Positions 1 through 11,538 are shown, counted from the first letter of the stretch. The stretch: DNA of 45,632 bases from Welwitschia mirabilis (GCA_051453625.1 JBOZIK010000001.1:295525306-295570937), one strand, 5' to 3'. Program-made: numbers and translations. Notes: generated by a model not told the origin, from the letters alone.

Positions 1-1077
1 ATTAATCATTTCTTTATTTGGACCATTTTATTTTTCATACTAGGTCATGGGAGATGGATGGGATGGGTACAAGTAATTGTATGAGGTTGAATCCCTAAAA
101 TTTTTATTGTCATTCCTGTATGAGGTTTGAAAAGGTGAAGGGGAATAATAAGATGGTTGAAAAAAGAAATGGGCCCAATCCCTACTCTCAACATTATTTT
201 GTATTGTTATCCCTCTTCTAAAAACCTCTCAAAGTGTATTGTCATCATGAACCTTAGAATCTTTTATGTTTTTTCTCCTTTCTATAAAAATCTCTCAAAG
301 TATTTTCTTACTATTATCCTCAAAGTTTTTTAATTTTCTCCTTTTTTTTTAGAAGAATTTTTTTAAGGGTCCTTATGTCATTATTCATTTTTGAGAAGAA
401 TGGAAAAAAGAGAATCTAATTCAAGATGAAGATAGAGACATAGTGATGGTCGAGTTCTAGTCTCTTAAAAAAAACATAAACTTAGAAAAGATATTATATG
501 CACTTAGAGATTATATTCTTAATTTTATTTTAAAGTCAACAGTCCTTCTTTGATACTTTCTTTTATTAGTAGCCCTTTTTCTTTGATATTTTATTTTCTA
601 GACAGGCCATGTCATAGTATCCTCAATTAGAAAACAACAGAAAAACAAATTAAAAACAATAAATTGTTATCTTATCTACATGGGGATGATAAAGGGGACA
701 ACAAACATAGAGACTAGAAAACAGAAACTTAACAAAGTAGAAAGCCGGAAACTAGAAAAATAGACAAGAACTGTCATCCTCCTGATCATCTAGACAAATA
801 AAGAAAATGACATATTTTATTATAGAAAACTGAAATTTAAAAACAAAAACCTAAAATGAAAACTAAAATCACAGAGTATCATTCTACCTGTTGTGGGGAT
901 GACAGAGGGGACAACAATTATTTCACTACTAAAAACCAAAACTAAAATTAAAAAACTATAAATAAAACATGTGGTTTCTAATAAAAATACAACATCTTTA
1001 TGGATAAATAATTGAATACAAATTTGATATACTCACTTAAACGATGATAACCCTCGTACTTCTTAGTAGCCTTCCCC
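1..1077 (-). mobile_element. Internal region of a minus-strand Ty3/gypsy-type element (partial)
   Basis: This stretch lies downstream, on the minus strand, of the primer-site junction at 1079-1094, so by position it is the 5' internal region (leader or gag side) of that element, running off the left end of the window. No open frame or protein motif was recognised. It holds two copies of a motif close to ggggatgataaaggggacaa, at about 682 and 895, roughly 213 bp apart, with similar A-rich sequence between them. A related motif recurs near 2455. The assignment to the element is inferred from position. Confidence 0.35.
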
Positions 1078-1288
1078 AGCAATGATGCCAATTTGTTTTG
1101 GTGTGCATTTGTGCAAGTGTTTATACTCATAACAATTCTGTCATTTCATAAATAAATAGATTTCTTACATAATACAACACACAAGTATGAGTGAAAGTTA
1201 ACCTAAATGTCATATTCTAGTTGAAGACTATGAGATGAGACCTGGATTGCTTTGCACAAAAGAAAATAGTAACCAAAATTAAAGAACA

Positions 1289-1372
1289 ATGCAAAAACTA
1301 AAAGATGTAATGCAAATGCAAAATGCAACTAACTAAGTGCAATGCAAAATAAAACTAACTAAATGCAATTCA
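1289..1372. repeat. Degenerate ATGCAA/AACTAACTA short repeat in LTR A
   Basis: ATGCAA or its one-base variants recurs at least six times in about 85 bp, interleaved with aactaacta. The unit length is irregular, so this is a decayed simple repeat and not a clean satellite. Confidence 0.5.
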
Positions 1373-1517
1373 ACATAAAGCTAAACTACTTTATTCAGCC
1401 TTAATAAAGGTTGTTGTTGATGATCTATATTATCAAAGAAATTGTCACTAAATCAAGGGCAACATAAACCATAAGGGACATCTAACAAGCTAATATGAAA
1501 ACATGAAAACAAAGTTT

Positions 1518-2061
1518 NNNNNNNNNNNNNNNNNNNNNNNNNNNNNNNNNNNNNNNNNNNNNNNNNNNNNNNNNNNNNNNNNNNNNNNNNNNNNNNNNNN
1601 NNNNNNNNNNNNNNNNNNNNNNNNNNNNNNNNNNNNNNNNNNNNNNNNNNNNNNNNNNNNNNNNNNNNNNNNNNNNNNNNNNNNNNNNNNNNNNNNNNNN
1701 NNNNNNNNNNNNNNNNNNNNNNNNNNNNNNNNNNNNNNNNNNNNNNNNNNNNNNNNNNNNNNNNNNNNNNNNNNNNNNNNNNNNNNNNNNNNNNNNNNNN
1801 NNNNNNNNNNNNNNNNNNNNNNNNNNNNNNNNNNNNNNNNNNNNNNNNNNNNNNNNNNNNNNNNNNNNNNNNNNNNNNNNNNNNNNNNNNNNNNNNNNNN
1901 NNNNNNNNNNNNNNNNNNNNNNNNNNNNNNNNNNNNNNNNNNNNNNNNNNNNNNNNNNNNNNNNNNNNNNNNNNNNNNNNNNNNNNNNNNNNNNNNNNNN
2001 NNNNNNNNNNNNNNNNNNNNNNNNNNNNNNNNNNNNNNNNNNNNNNNNNNNNNNNNNNNNN
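1518..2061. other. Assembly gap (544 N)
   Basis: Run of N inside LTR A. No duplicated flank is obvious. Confidence 0.99.
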
Positions 2062-2221
2062 AAAGCATTTAGGCCTCAATGGAGGATACACAACCCTCCA
2101 CTAACGGGATGTCTTTTTACAACACTCGAGATGGATCTCTTGCCCTTTGATCTCATATCACAAGAATTTTTGATGTAATGAAAATAGGTAGGAGATTTGA
2201 AGAGAAACTTATTTATAGGAA

Positions 2222-3612
2222 AACAAAGTAGAAAATAACAAATAGAAGGTGCTTAAAAAACACACTCTTTTATAGATAAGAAATGGACAAAATGATCTAG
2301 GGTCGGCTATTAGAGTTAGTTATAATGTTAGTGTTGTTCTAACTGTCATCCAGACGACATGGAAGATGATAGCTCATTACAAAAGATAACTCAATAAGTA
2401 TCTCAGCAAATGACTCAGTAGTCCATGTCAGCTATCGTCATCTTGTCAACCGTGAAGATGACAAGGGGACAGTGGTTCTTTTTAATTATTTTATTAAGGA
2501 GAAACTAGCCTTTTTATCAGTAATATTCCTTGATAGCTCTATACATTAAAATATGCCTTAAATGCCTCAAATTATGCCAAGAATTGCACATTTTTAAGAT
2601 CTTCTATTTATTCTCCAAAATCCTCAGAATTGCACATGTCCTACAAAACAGCTCATAAAACCCCATCAAATAATCACAAAGTGGTATCATAATAGGTAGC
2701 TTGACATTTGTCCACTTCTTGGATGAAGTAATAAGCTTGTAATCTATTAAGAATTTCTTGATTTGATAAGGTTTCATCAGCTTGATTATGTTTATTATTT
2801 TGAGCAATTGATGTTTATTCTTGAGAGTCATCTCAAGCTTGGTTCTCTTTTTGAGTTTTGAATTCTTTAATCCTTTTATAATTAGTAAAGGAATCCATGA
2901 TATCTTATATTAATCTTCATACTCTATCATAGGTCCAACTCTTGCAAGATATAGGCTTGAATGATTACAAGAAGGTTTAGATAAAAAATGGAAAAAATTT
3001 TCAAGAACTACAAGTCACAAGGGGTTCCAAGATTTTAAAAACAATATTGTTAATTATGTATAGAATGTTTGTAATGTCAATATCACAATGAAATAAAACA
3101 AAGATAACAAATGTAAATCAAATCGAGCCTAATGTAATAGAATCGTGAAGAAATTTTAAAGGTTTTTAATAGTTTTATAAATGTAGCAAGATAAAATAGA
3201 GACAATGAGAACCACAAAATGTTTTTAAGAAAACTTTAACATTTTATGAAACATAGGAATAGAAATAGAAAAATGCAGAAATTTAGAAGGCATAGCAAAA
3301 AAGAAAAGAAGGCAATGTAATCATAAAGTTTGATTAAAAATTTTTAAGGTTTTTTTACTCTAAAGAAGCTTGTGATAAATGTTAGACCTATAAAAAACAA
3401 GTTAGAAAATTAAAAACAAAACAAAAGAAAAATGACCAGTTTGAGATAACACTAGAAGAACCAGTACTAACCACTTGAAAGCATATAAGAACTAGTTCAT
3501 GTCTCACTAGAAGAAGGACTGATACCCATGACTAGAGAAATAAAAACTATGTATAAAATTAAAAAAATAAAAACTAGTACTCTTCTGAGGTACTATCATG
3601 TTGTTATCCCTA
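2222..3612. other. AT-rich DNA without a recognised gene
   Basis: No conserved protein motif was found on either strand. The right part, up to 3612, should be internal sequence of the minus-strand element whose 5' LTR begins at 3630. The left part may be the U3 of LTR A. The longest open frames are short, low-complexity Lys/Ile/Leu stretches of the kind expected by chance at this composition. Confidence 0.5.
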
Positions 3613-4347
3613 GCAATGATGCCAAAATTTGATTAGAGTTATTGTACAATATCTAGATATAAAACTAAGTTAAAAACTTAGTTATCATTCTTTCTTAGGG
3701 ACAACATGGGTTTAGGTTCAAAATTGCACTAACTTAAATCTTAATGCAAGTTATAAAGTAAAGAAAGGAAAGAAAATAGTAAAGCAGATAGTTGAGTTGA
3801 AATTCATCTTAGAGAAGAGGAAAGCAGACTAACTCCAAGGTATCATTAATTTATCCAAAGTAGTCCTTCACTCTAATGTTATTCAATTGTCTTTCTGTAA
3901 AACAATCAAAATCATGAATTGCTTTTAGTCCAATTCATGAGGCATAATCTCATCCACAATATGGTAAATGATTAATCCAACTAACACTTAAGTCTTAAAC
4001 AGAAATATAAAGTAGGGACTCCTAAAGAACTCAAAATTTATGAAACTAAAAGACTAAGTAATAAAGAGGAATTTACATAACTAAATTAAACTTGATAATT
4101 AAAGAAGTTAACTAAGCATTCTCATTATGATATTACTCAGGAATCAAGATCAAAGAAAAAAATTGTATTACAAAAAGAAGAACTTTATAAAAAAGGAAGA
4201 AAGAAGCAGGAAGAACTCCTTAGTAATTCTTAGCTCACTCCCCCACCGAGTTGCCTAGAAAGCTATCATAAGTTGATGCTCCAATGCCTTTATAATTTCT
4301 CTCAAGAAAAGATGAATACAATAAAGGGTTCAAGGCCCATTTATAGG
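3613..4347 (-). mobile_element. 5' LTR and primer-binding site of a second Ty3/gypsy-type element (LTR B)
   Basis: On the minus strand the LTR ends ...AATCA at 3630, followed by a short spacer and TGGCATCATTGC (3624-3613) leading into TAGGGA. This is the same junction design as LTR A, but the LTR sequence is clearly different, so it is a separate element or family. A TATA-like box, CTATAAATGG on the minus strand, is at 4338-4347. The true outer end lies somewhere between 4348 and 4835 and was not located. The internal region to the left shows no recognisable gag or pol. Confidence 0.45.
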
Positions 4348-4422
4348 GAGAGATGGGGGGTGAGGAATGGTTATATTCTTGTCTTATAATATTATGTAAA
4401 ATCTTTATCATTTAGTATTAGT

Positions 4423-4532
4423 TACATAAGATTTTTTCTTGTGGCATTAGGTAAATCAAATTCTGTTCTCTAGCATTAGGGAGAATCTTCATCATTTAGC
4501 ATTTGGTGAAAGTTGTCTTATAGCATTTGGTG
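4423..4532. repeat. TAGCATT(A/T)GG tandem motif
   Basis: Five copies of a tagcattagg-like core start near 4423, 4443, 4471, 4497 and 4521, at 20-28 bp spacing. They lie just beyond the TATA-like box of LTR B, in what would be its U3 region, so they may be a decayed enhancer-type repeat. Confidence 0.5.
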
Positions 4533-4835
4533 TGAATTATTATATAGCTTTAATGCCATCTCCACATTCCTCTACCACATGTTTTTAAATGCTTTTGCTA
4601 CGTACTACCACCTCATATCTCCACTACCACCAGGGTTTTGTGTGCACTTATTTCCATCTTCCATCATGTGTTCTAAAATATGGCTAAATATCTCAATTAT
4701 TATAGAGAAAAATATAATATTAAATTTCATGTTAAAAATAATAGAAGACATATTTTATGATTAAAATAATTAAATTAATGTCTTCGTTTATAATAAATTA
4801 GTGTAAAACACTTAAATAAATGTGAAGTTTTTAAA

Positions 4836-6510
4836 TGTTAACACAACTCTAGGAAAACTATATTAAATTGTAGATTCAATGCTCAAAGTGGGAGAAATAA
4901 CACATTAGATAATAGAATGTAACCTGCAAAATAATTTTGGAGAAAAGTTGTCATCTATTCCAACCAAGAAGTAAAGCTCTTTGAAGAAAACAGGATCGAT
5001 ATCAACTAAATTTTATGGATGTNNNNNNNNNNNNNNNNNNNNNNNNNNNNNNNNNNNNNNNNNNNNNNNNNNNNNNNNNNNNNNNNNNNNNNNNNNNNNN
5101 NNNNNNNNNNNNNNNNNNNNNNNNNNNNNNNNNNNNNNNNNNNNNNNNNNNNNNNNNNNNNNNNNNNNNNNNNNNNNNNNNNNNNNNNNNNNNNNNNNNN
5201 NNNNNNNNNNNNNNNNNNNNNNNNNNNNNNNNNNNNNNNNNNNNNNNNNNNNNNNNNNNNNNNNNNNNNNNNNNNNNNNNNNNNNNNNNNNNNNNNNNNN
5301 NNNNNNNNNNNNNNNNNNNNNNNNNNNNNNNNNNNNNNNNNNNNNNNNNNNNNNNNNNNNNNNNNNNNNNNNNNNNNNNNNNNNNNNNNNNNNNNNNNNN
5401 NNNNNNNNNNNNNNNNNNNNNNNNNNNNNNNNNNNNNNNNNNNNNNNNNNNNNNNNNNNNNNNNNNNNNNNNNNNNNNNNNNNNNNNNNNNNNNNNNNNN
5501 NNNNNNNNNNNNNNNNNNNNNNNNNNNNNNNNNNNNNNNNNNNNNNNNNNNNNNNNNNNNNNNNNNNNNNNNNNNNNNNNNNNNNNNNNNNNNNNNNNNN
5601 NNNNNNNNNNNNNNNNNNNNNNNNNNNNNNNNNNNNNNNNNTTCTGTGTATTTAAAGAAAGTCAAATTCCATGAAATCATATAGGTTAATATCAAAATTG
5701 AATGAAAATGCAAAAAAAAAAGAATATATAACATAACACCTAGAGTGAAGGTTCTTTGAATAGAAGAAGGAGAAGCTTCCCTTTTGGATTTGATGTGCCC
5801 TAAGAAATTAAACACGATCATTTTCTTATGCATAAATCTAGTGTTGGATTTGATTAAAGAGGTGAAACTACATGGCTGAATAATCTTTAAAAGGTTAAAT
5901 TATTTGAATGACAGAAGTTTTGAGTAGCGATGAAAAAGTGCTACTAGCATGAAGTAAATAAACCAATATTTTTAGAGTTGTGTTGTGTATATAATTTAAG
6001 CATTATGAGAGGAACTACATCGAATCACTCTTCTTCAGATATCACAGATAGATTACATGAGATAAATAAATATGGAACTGGTCATGGAAGTTTCAAATGC
6101 TTGTGATCTTATGCAAATATAACTCAAAACTTGACTTTATAGTGGTCCTTTGTAGTGGTCCTTTTATGAATCTAAGATTAATCCATCTTCTTTAGGATAA
6201 AACCTAGGTGTTTCAAGTTAGAAATGCGCTCTATTTTATCATTTTCAAACATTGTAAATCACTATTATCATTTAGTGCAGTCACAAAGCAAAATAGGCTA
6301 TTTTAGTTACACAAATCCTAAGGACTAACTTCTCTCAATTACATTTCAAATAGAAATAGTTTTAAATTTGTGCATAAACTTAACCAGTAATCTTGAATAT
6401 GACATTATTATTTATGAATTCATTATTTTTAGGCTTTCAAAAAAATGTAGATGTTACATTTTTAAATTAAAAAAAGTTTAAATTTTTTAGCTAAAAATTT
6501 GGACTTCACA
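4836..6510 (+). repeat. 5' LTR of the 4.8-11.5 kb element
   Basis: Colinear with 10460-11538 over its whole visible length, for example the segments at 5820-5860 and 10925-10965 and the ends at 6490-6510 and 11518-11538. Visible divergence is substantial, so the insertion is old. It contains 619 N, but the 3' LTR suggests that only about 120 bp are missing. Confidence 0.75.
5023..5641. other. Assembly gap (619 N)
   Basis: Run of N inside the 5' LTR. The homologous stretch of the 3' LTR between the aligned flanks is about 120 bp (roughly 10623-10740). Confidence 0.99.
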
Positions 6511-6513
6511 TTT

Positions 6514-6525
6514 TGGCATCAAAGC
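6514..6525 (+). other. Primer-binding site, initiator-Met type
   Basis: TGGCATCAAAGC lies 3 nt after the CA end of the 5' LTR. It differs from the common plant primer site TGGTATCAGAGC at two positions, both transitions. Confidence 0.65.
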
Positions 6526-7159
6526 CTAGGTTGCGATTTCACTAGGCATAATTATTATGAAGCCATATCTTTCATTGTTTTACACTTTTTTTTAATCTTA
6601 ATGTTATATTTTAAAATGATCTTTCATGGTACCTCAGTAGAATCTCTAGTAATTATTTAGAATATTAATTATTTATTAGAGATGCTAAAGTCAATAATCA
6701 AACTAATAACATTCTTTTAATATTACACTATTTTAGGCTTAATCATTCCATATAAGAGGTGATTAGTATTATTGTAATGATCAATATCATTGATTAACAA
6801 GTTTGATGGATAATATTCCAACTTATTCAACCATTTACATGGAATTGAAGGAATATTTATCTAATAGAATCTTGTTTGTCATCTTAAGTTGCTTCTTATA
6901 ATAAGGCACTTTTAAATTCTTTAGATTTGAAATTGGATTTAAATTATAAGAATAGAATTAAGTTATTCATAGTTAGACAATGAAGATGTGGACATTCAAC
7001 TAAACTATACATTTAAAGCTTAACCAATTAAAATCATGGATTAAAATAAAGTTGTACTTAAAGGAATATAAATTCAACTTTATAAAGTGTAATGGTTAAG
7101 AGAGAGAAAAGTAAAACATATTAGAAATATGAAACAAAAATTTTATAGTGGAAACCTAA

Positions 7160-7206
7160 GTTTCTTTTATCAGTTTTGAGGATAAAACTTTTTAAGCAGT
7201 GGAGAA
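7160..7206 (+). pseudogene. 3' tail of a Ty3/gypsy pol and polypurine tract
   Basis: The sequence from about 7172 reads F-E-D-K-T-F, followed by a purine-rich stretch agtggagaa (7198-7206) and then TGTCACATCT. In plant gypsy elements a phrase like FED(K/E)TF close to the stop, then a purine tract, then an LTR starting TGTCACATC is a familiar arrangement. Only the last few codons survive; no integrase or chromodomain was recognised upstream. The gypsy call rests on this short match. Confidence 0.4.
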
Positions 7207-7921
7207 TGTCACATCTAGATTTTTGAGTTCCAAGGATTTAACCTAAATAGTTAAATAAAAACTAGATAAACATAATTTTTATTATGTGGAACCTACTAAG
7301 CTAGTTTAATTATTAGATTCTTTATTTGCTCTTTATTCATTAGCATATTATTATTATTTGAGATGTAATTCTTTCCCTTGTGAAAACTTGTTGTGCTTTA
7401 ATTATTATTTTAAATATGTTCTTTTCTTGTAACTGTTGTAATTGATAATATTACTTTTTTCATCTTTCCTTGTTTATTTAATGATATTATTTTAGTGGCT
7501 AGATTAGTGGTTATATAAATATTTATTTTTTTGCAACTATTATATTTAAAGTACTATGATTAGCATATTTTCTTATTGTATTGCATACAAAGGATTCTTG
7601 TAATGGTTATAGTTATTAAGATGCAGAATGTTGGCTTATTTTAATACTTTATCTTAGTAGTGCATGATAAAGTAACATCCATAATTATGATTTTGCATTT
7701 TCTTTTATTAGTGGTTAACATGTACTGATTATGGCAAATACTTATTTCTCAAACTTTATTTTTTTATTTGTTTATTTATTTATTATTATAAGTGAAAGTA
7801 AACCCAGTGCCTAGGAAAAGTAATTATTGGGGTTAAAGAATCATAACCATTTTTCATGAAGAATCATGACTTGCATGTGTTCATTGAATTTCTAAATATC
7901 TTTTGACTTACTTCTTCTCAT

Positions 7922-7929
7922 TATAAATA
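7922..7929 (+). promoter_or_regulatory. TATA box of the gypsy-like LTR
   Basis: TATAAATA, placed where an LTR promoter is expected. The call depends on the LTR assignment. Confidence 0.35.
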
Positions 7930-8440
7930 AGAATTCTTTTCCTTTAGTCTTATTATGTGGATTATTCTCTAGTCTTGGAATATTGAATACCTTCTACCTT
8001 AAAGATTTGGAAACTTTGAAGTATTTGGAATCTTGAAGTCTTTGGATCTTGGGCACAGCAATCGTGAAGCTTGAAAAACTTTACATCAAATCATGGGTAT
8101 GGTCCTAGAATATTCTCTTTATTTCTTACATGGTCCTTGTTATTACATCCTTTTATAATCTATATAAGTATTTATTTCTTAATAAATCAATTGATTTCTT
8201 GATAATCTTGTAAAGTTTTAAAATGTATTACTTGTCTATACTGGTTTGGATTTTATCTGAGTATGACTATATTTCCAAAATTCACTCTTGCATAATTTCA
8301 TTCGTTATTAAAAAGTAGGAATTGATACCTTATTAGAAATATTTTATGGTGTATATCAATGAAAATAGGTAGCAATGAAGCTTACATCTTCTTATAATAC
8401 CTTGTAATCTTTAAATATTTATGGAAATGAGAATTTTATA

Positions 8441-8680
8441 GATTATCGAATGAGACAGTGAAATATAAAAAGCCCATAGACTGCCAAATGAGATAATGGA
8501 ATTGATAGATCTACAAATTGCCGAATAAGGTAGTAAAGTATGAGAAACCCAAAGATTGTCAAATAAGGTAGTGGAGTATTAGAAACTCATACATCACTAA
8601 ATAAGGCAGTTGAATTAATAGATTCATAGAGCATTGAATAAGAGAATGAAATCCATAGATCACCAAATGAGGCAGTAAAA
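8441..8680 (+). repeat. 37-bp minisatellite, seven decayed units
   Basis: Units begin near 8441, 8478, 8515, 8553, 8591, 8628 and 8657, giving spacings of 37, 37, 38, 38, 37 and 29 bp. The core is close to gattgccaaatgaggcagtgg, and the linker contains a recurrent gaaaccc/gaaactc. The differences between units are mainly A/G and C/T. Confidence 0.8.
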
Positions 8681-9330
8681 GAAAAATATATGAACATTTA
8701 TTAAAAACTAAATTAGTCTCATTTTATTTAAATGAATCCATTACTTGAAACCTTGATGTTGTCTTATTTATCTTATGCCTTGGGATTATTTTACCTTTAT
8801 CTTTGCCTTTTCTAGGCCATACTAGGAGCTATGAATATTTCATGGTTTTCACTCCATATTCTTATGTTGAATAGGTGGAAAAATTGAAGTACTTGAAAAG
8901 TTAAATTAAGTTGCCAAGAAGGACATGTTGGAGTGGAGATCATTATTTTATTATCTAGCTTATGTTGGAAAACTATGTTTGAAGTAAATTATTATAGTTA
9001 AAAACTATAATATTGACATACTCTTTTTATGAATCTTCTATATTATAGATGTTATAGTCATTTTGATAGTCTTGAAATACTTTTGATCTTTAACTAAAAC
9101 AAATATATCTCCAACAAAATGAAATTTTTTTTAAAGAATTCTATAAAATTCCTTTTTTAAAGGAGGACCTCTTCTTATTCAAAGAAGAGAATATTATTTG
9201 AATAAGAAGATTACATATTATTTTAATGGATATCCATTTTTTAACCCTATTTTATTGGTAAAATCGAGGTTTGATAAACTGTTGATCATAATTTGTGTGC
9301 AACTTTTCCATTAATGTAAAATTCCTTAAA
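8681..9330. other. AT-rich DNA, no gene seen
   Basis: Possibly the end of the gypsy-like LTR and internal DNA of the surrounding element. No motif was recognised before the gap. Confidence 0.5.
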
Positions 9331-9992
9331 NNNNNNNNNNNNNNNNNNNNNNNNNNNNNNNNNNNNNNNNNNNNNNNNNNNNNNNNNNNNNNNNNNNNNN
9401 NNNNNNNNNNNNNNNNNNNNNNNNNNNNNNNNNNNNNNNNNNNNNNNNNNNNNNNNNNNNNNNNNNNNNNNNNNNNNNNNNNNNNNNNNNNNNNNNNNNN
9501 NNNNNNNNNNNNNNNNNNNNNNNNNNNNNNNNNNNNNNNNNNNNNNNNNNNNNNNNNNNNNNNNNNNNNNNNNNNNNNNNNNNNNNNNNNNNNNNNNNNN
9601 NNNNNNNNNNNNNNNNNNNNNNNNNNNNNNNNNNNNNNNNNNNNNNNNNNNNNNNNNNNNNNNNNNNNNNNNNNNNNNNNNNNNNNNNNNNNNNNNNNNN
9701 NNNNNNNNNNNNNNNNNNNNNNNNNNNNNNNNNNNNNNNNNNNNNNNNNNNNNNNNNNNNNNNNNNNNNNNNNNNNNNNNNNNNNNNNNNNNNNNNNNNN
9801 NNNNNNNNNNNNNNNNNNNNNNNNNNNNNNNNNNNNNNNNNNNNNNNNNNNNNNNNNNNNNNNNNNNNNNNNNNNNNNNNNNNNNNNNNNNNNNNNNNNN
9901 NNNNNNNNNNNNNNNNNNNNNNNNNNNNNNNNNNNNNNNNNNNNNNNNNNNNNNNNNNNNNNNNNNNNNNNNNNNNNNNNNNNNNNNNNNNN
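9331..9992. other. Assembly gap (662 N)
   Basis: Run of N ending directly at a TG microsatellite, which probably caused the break. Confidence 0.99.
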
Positions 9993-10007
9993 TGTGTGTG
10001 TGTGTGT

Positions 10008-10068
<61 letters not shown>
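9993..10068 (+). repeat. (TG)n microsatellite
   Basis: About 38 TG dinucleotides with a single interruption (gtgggtg) near 10009. The left edge is cut by the gap, so the true array is longer. Confidence 0.98.
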
Positions 10069-10071
<3 letters not shown>

Positions 10072-10449
10072 TTATCTATATAAGATAGACATGTGCTTAT
10101 AAATAACCCTTTTATTAAATGTGGTTTAATATTTCATAAAAATAATTAAAAGTTCTAGAATGTATGGCATATTCTTTTACACTTTATTAAGGCTTAAAAT
10201 TAGAATTGTGATGAAGATTTTAAGATGTTAAAAGAGCAAACATTAGAGAAGAGGGAATTTTAAAATAAGACATATATGTTATTGTTAATCTACAAATGGT
10301 TAAGTTAGAAATTAATGGGAAGGTTAGTAGCAGTGTTGATGAAAGGAGAGAATATTGTAAAGCAAATCCATAACCACTATGCAAAATAATCAATCATCTC
10401 CAACCTTCCAAAAGAAGAGAAGTAAATTCACGTTTGATGATGTAGCTCC
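10069..10449. other. 3' internal region of the 4.8-11.5 kb element
   Basis: AT-rich, with no open frame or recognised motif. It ends in the polypurine tract. Confidence 0.5.
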
Positions 10450-10459
10450 AGGAAAAGAA
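10450..10459 (+). other. Polypurine tract
   Basis: AGGAAAAGAA ends one base before the TGTTAAC start of the 3' LTR. This is the expected plus-strand priming site. Confidence 0.6.
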
Positions 10460-11538
10460 TGTTAACTTGTATATGCAAGATTAAAGTGAAAAAGACAACA
10501 CATTAGATAATTTAGTATAACCTAAAAACCAATTTTAGAGAAAATATGTCACCCTTTTCAGCCAAGAAACAAAGCTCTCTGAAGAAAACAAGAGTAATAT
10601 CAACTAAGTCTTTATTGCTTTGTAAAGATGCAGTGATGAACGCAACATGCATTTGCACTGTGTTTATATTATGGTGGCATTTATGACTTCCATTTGTATT
10701 TGTATTGTGATTGTAGTTGCATTTTCAACTTGCATTCTCATTTGTTGTGTACTTGAAGAAAGTGAAATGTTATGAAATCATATAAATTAATGTTGAAACT
10801 GAATGAAGATGGAAAAAACAATAAATAGTATAACATTTAGAGTTAAGGTTTTTCAAATAAAAAAAAAGAAGCAACTTTCCTTTCAGATTTAATGTGCCAT
10901 AAAAAATTAAACATGATCATTTTCTTGTGCATAAATGTAGTGTTGGATTTGATTAGAGAAGCAAACCTATAGGGTTGAATAATATTTAAAAAGTTAAGTT
11001 ATTTGAATGGCAGAAGTTTTGAGCAGTAATGGAAAAGTCTTATTGGCATGGAGTAAATAAATCAATATTTTTAGAGTTGCATTGCATGTATAATTTAAGT
11101 GTTATGAGAGACATGATGTCGAAAGACTTATCTTAAGACACTCACAAATAGATTGCATGAGACAAATAAATATGAAATAAGTCATGAACGTTTTGAATAC
11201 TTATTTTCTTATGTCAATATGACTTAAAACTTGAATTTATAATGGTTATTTTGTAAATCTAAGCTTAATTCTCATTTTCAGACATTTTATATCACTATTG
11301 TTATTTGATACACTCACAAAGCAAAACATGCAATTTTAGTTACATAGATCCTGATGCCTATCTTCTAGTTACATTTCAAATAGAGATAGTTTTAAAATTG
11401 TGCATAAGCTTACCCATTAATCTTAAATATTACATTATTATTTATCAATTCATTATTTGTAGGCTTAAAAAAAAGGGGATGTTACATTTTTAAATCAAAG
11501 CAAGTTTAAAGTTTTTGGCTAAAAATTTAAACTTCACA
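10460..11538 (+). repeat. 3' LTR of the 4.8-11.5 kb element
   Basis: 1,079 bp, gap-free, TGTTAAC...CTTCACA, colinear with the 5' LTR. It supplies the sequence hidden by the gap in the 5' copy. Confidence 0.75.

Larger units (their letters stand above)
1079..2221 (-). mobile_element. 5' LTR and primer-binding site of a Ty3/gypsy-type element (LTR A)
   Basis: Read on the minus strand, the sequence at 1094-1079 runs ...CA, a 3-nt spacer, then TGGCATCATTGC followed by TGGGGA. This resembles the primer-site/leader junction of plant Tat/Athila-like Ty3/gypsy elements. The LTR therefore ends at about 1094 and extends to higher coordinates. A TATA-like box, CTATAAATAAG on the minus strand, lies at 2209-2219 and fits an LTR promoter. 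The outer U3 end was not found and the LTR contains a 544-N gap, so the right coordinate is only the last supported point. No partner LTR is in the window. Confidence 0.45.
7207..8960 (+). mobile_element. Gypsy-like LTR nested in the 4.8-11.5 kb element
   Basis: The LTR starts TGTCACATCT immediately after a purine tract. A TATA box, TATAAATA, at 7922-7929 sits about 715 bp in, a reasonable U3 length for a large gypsy LTR. The region after it would be R-U5 and carries the 37-bp minisatellite. The 3' boundary is not determined: 8960 is an approximate end of the part I would assign. There is no second copy of this LTR in the window, so it is either a truncated element or the remnant of one. Confidence 0.4.
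4836..11538 (+). mobile_element. Old LTR retrotransposon with a paired LTR, mostly gutted
   Basis: Two diverged direct repeats, 4836-6510 and 10460-11538, both start TGTTAAC and end CTTCACA. The left copy is followed by an initiator-Met-type primer site and the right copy is preceded by a purine tract, so this is a 5'/3' LTR pair on the plus strand. The internal 3.9 kb contains no recognisable gag or pol of its own. It does hold the end of a gypsy pol, a second LTR start at 7207, a minisatellite and a 662-N gap. No convincing target-site duplication flanks the element. The superfamily cannot be assigned. Confidence 0.7.

Noticed and set aside
1453-2091. Long open frames across runs of N (also near 5.0-5.8, 9.3-10.1, 24.3-25.3 and 31.7-32.8 kb)
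   Set aside because: They are open only because N codons are not read as stops; there is no protein evidence.
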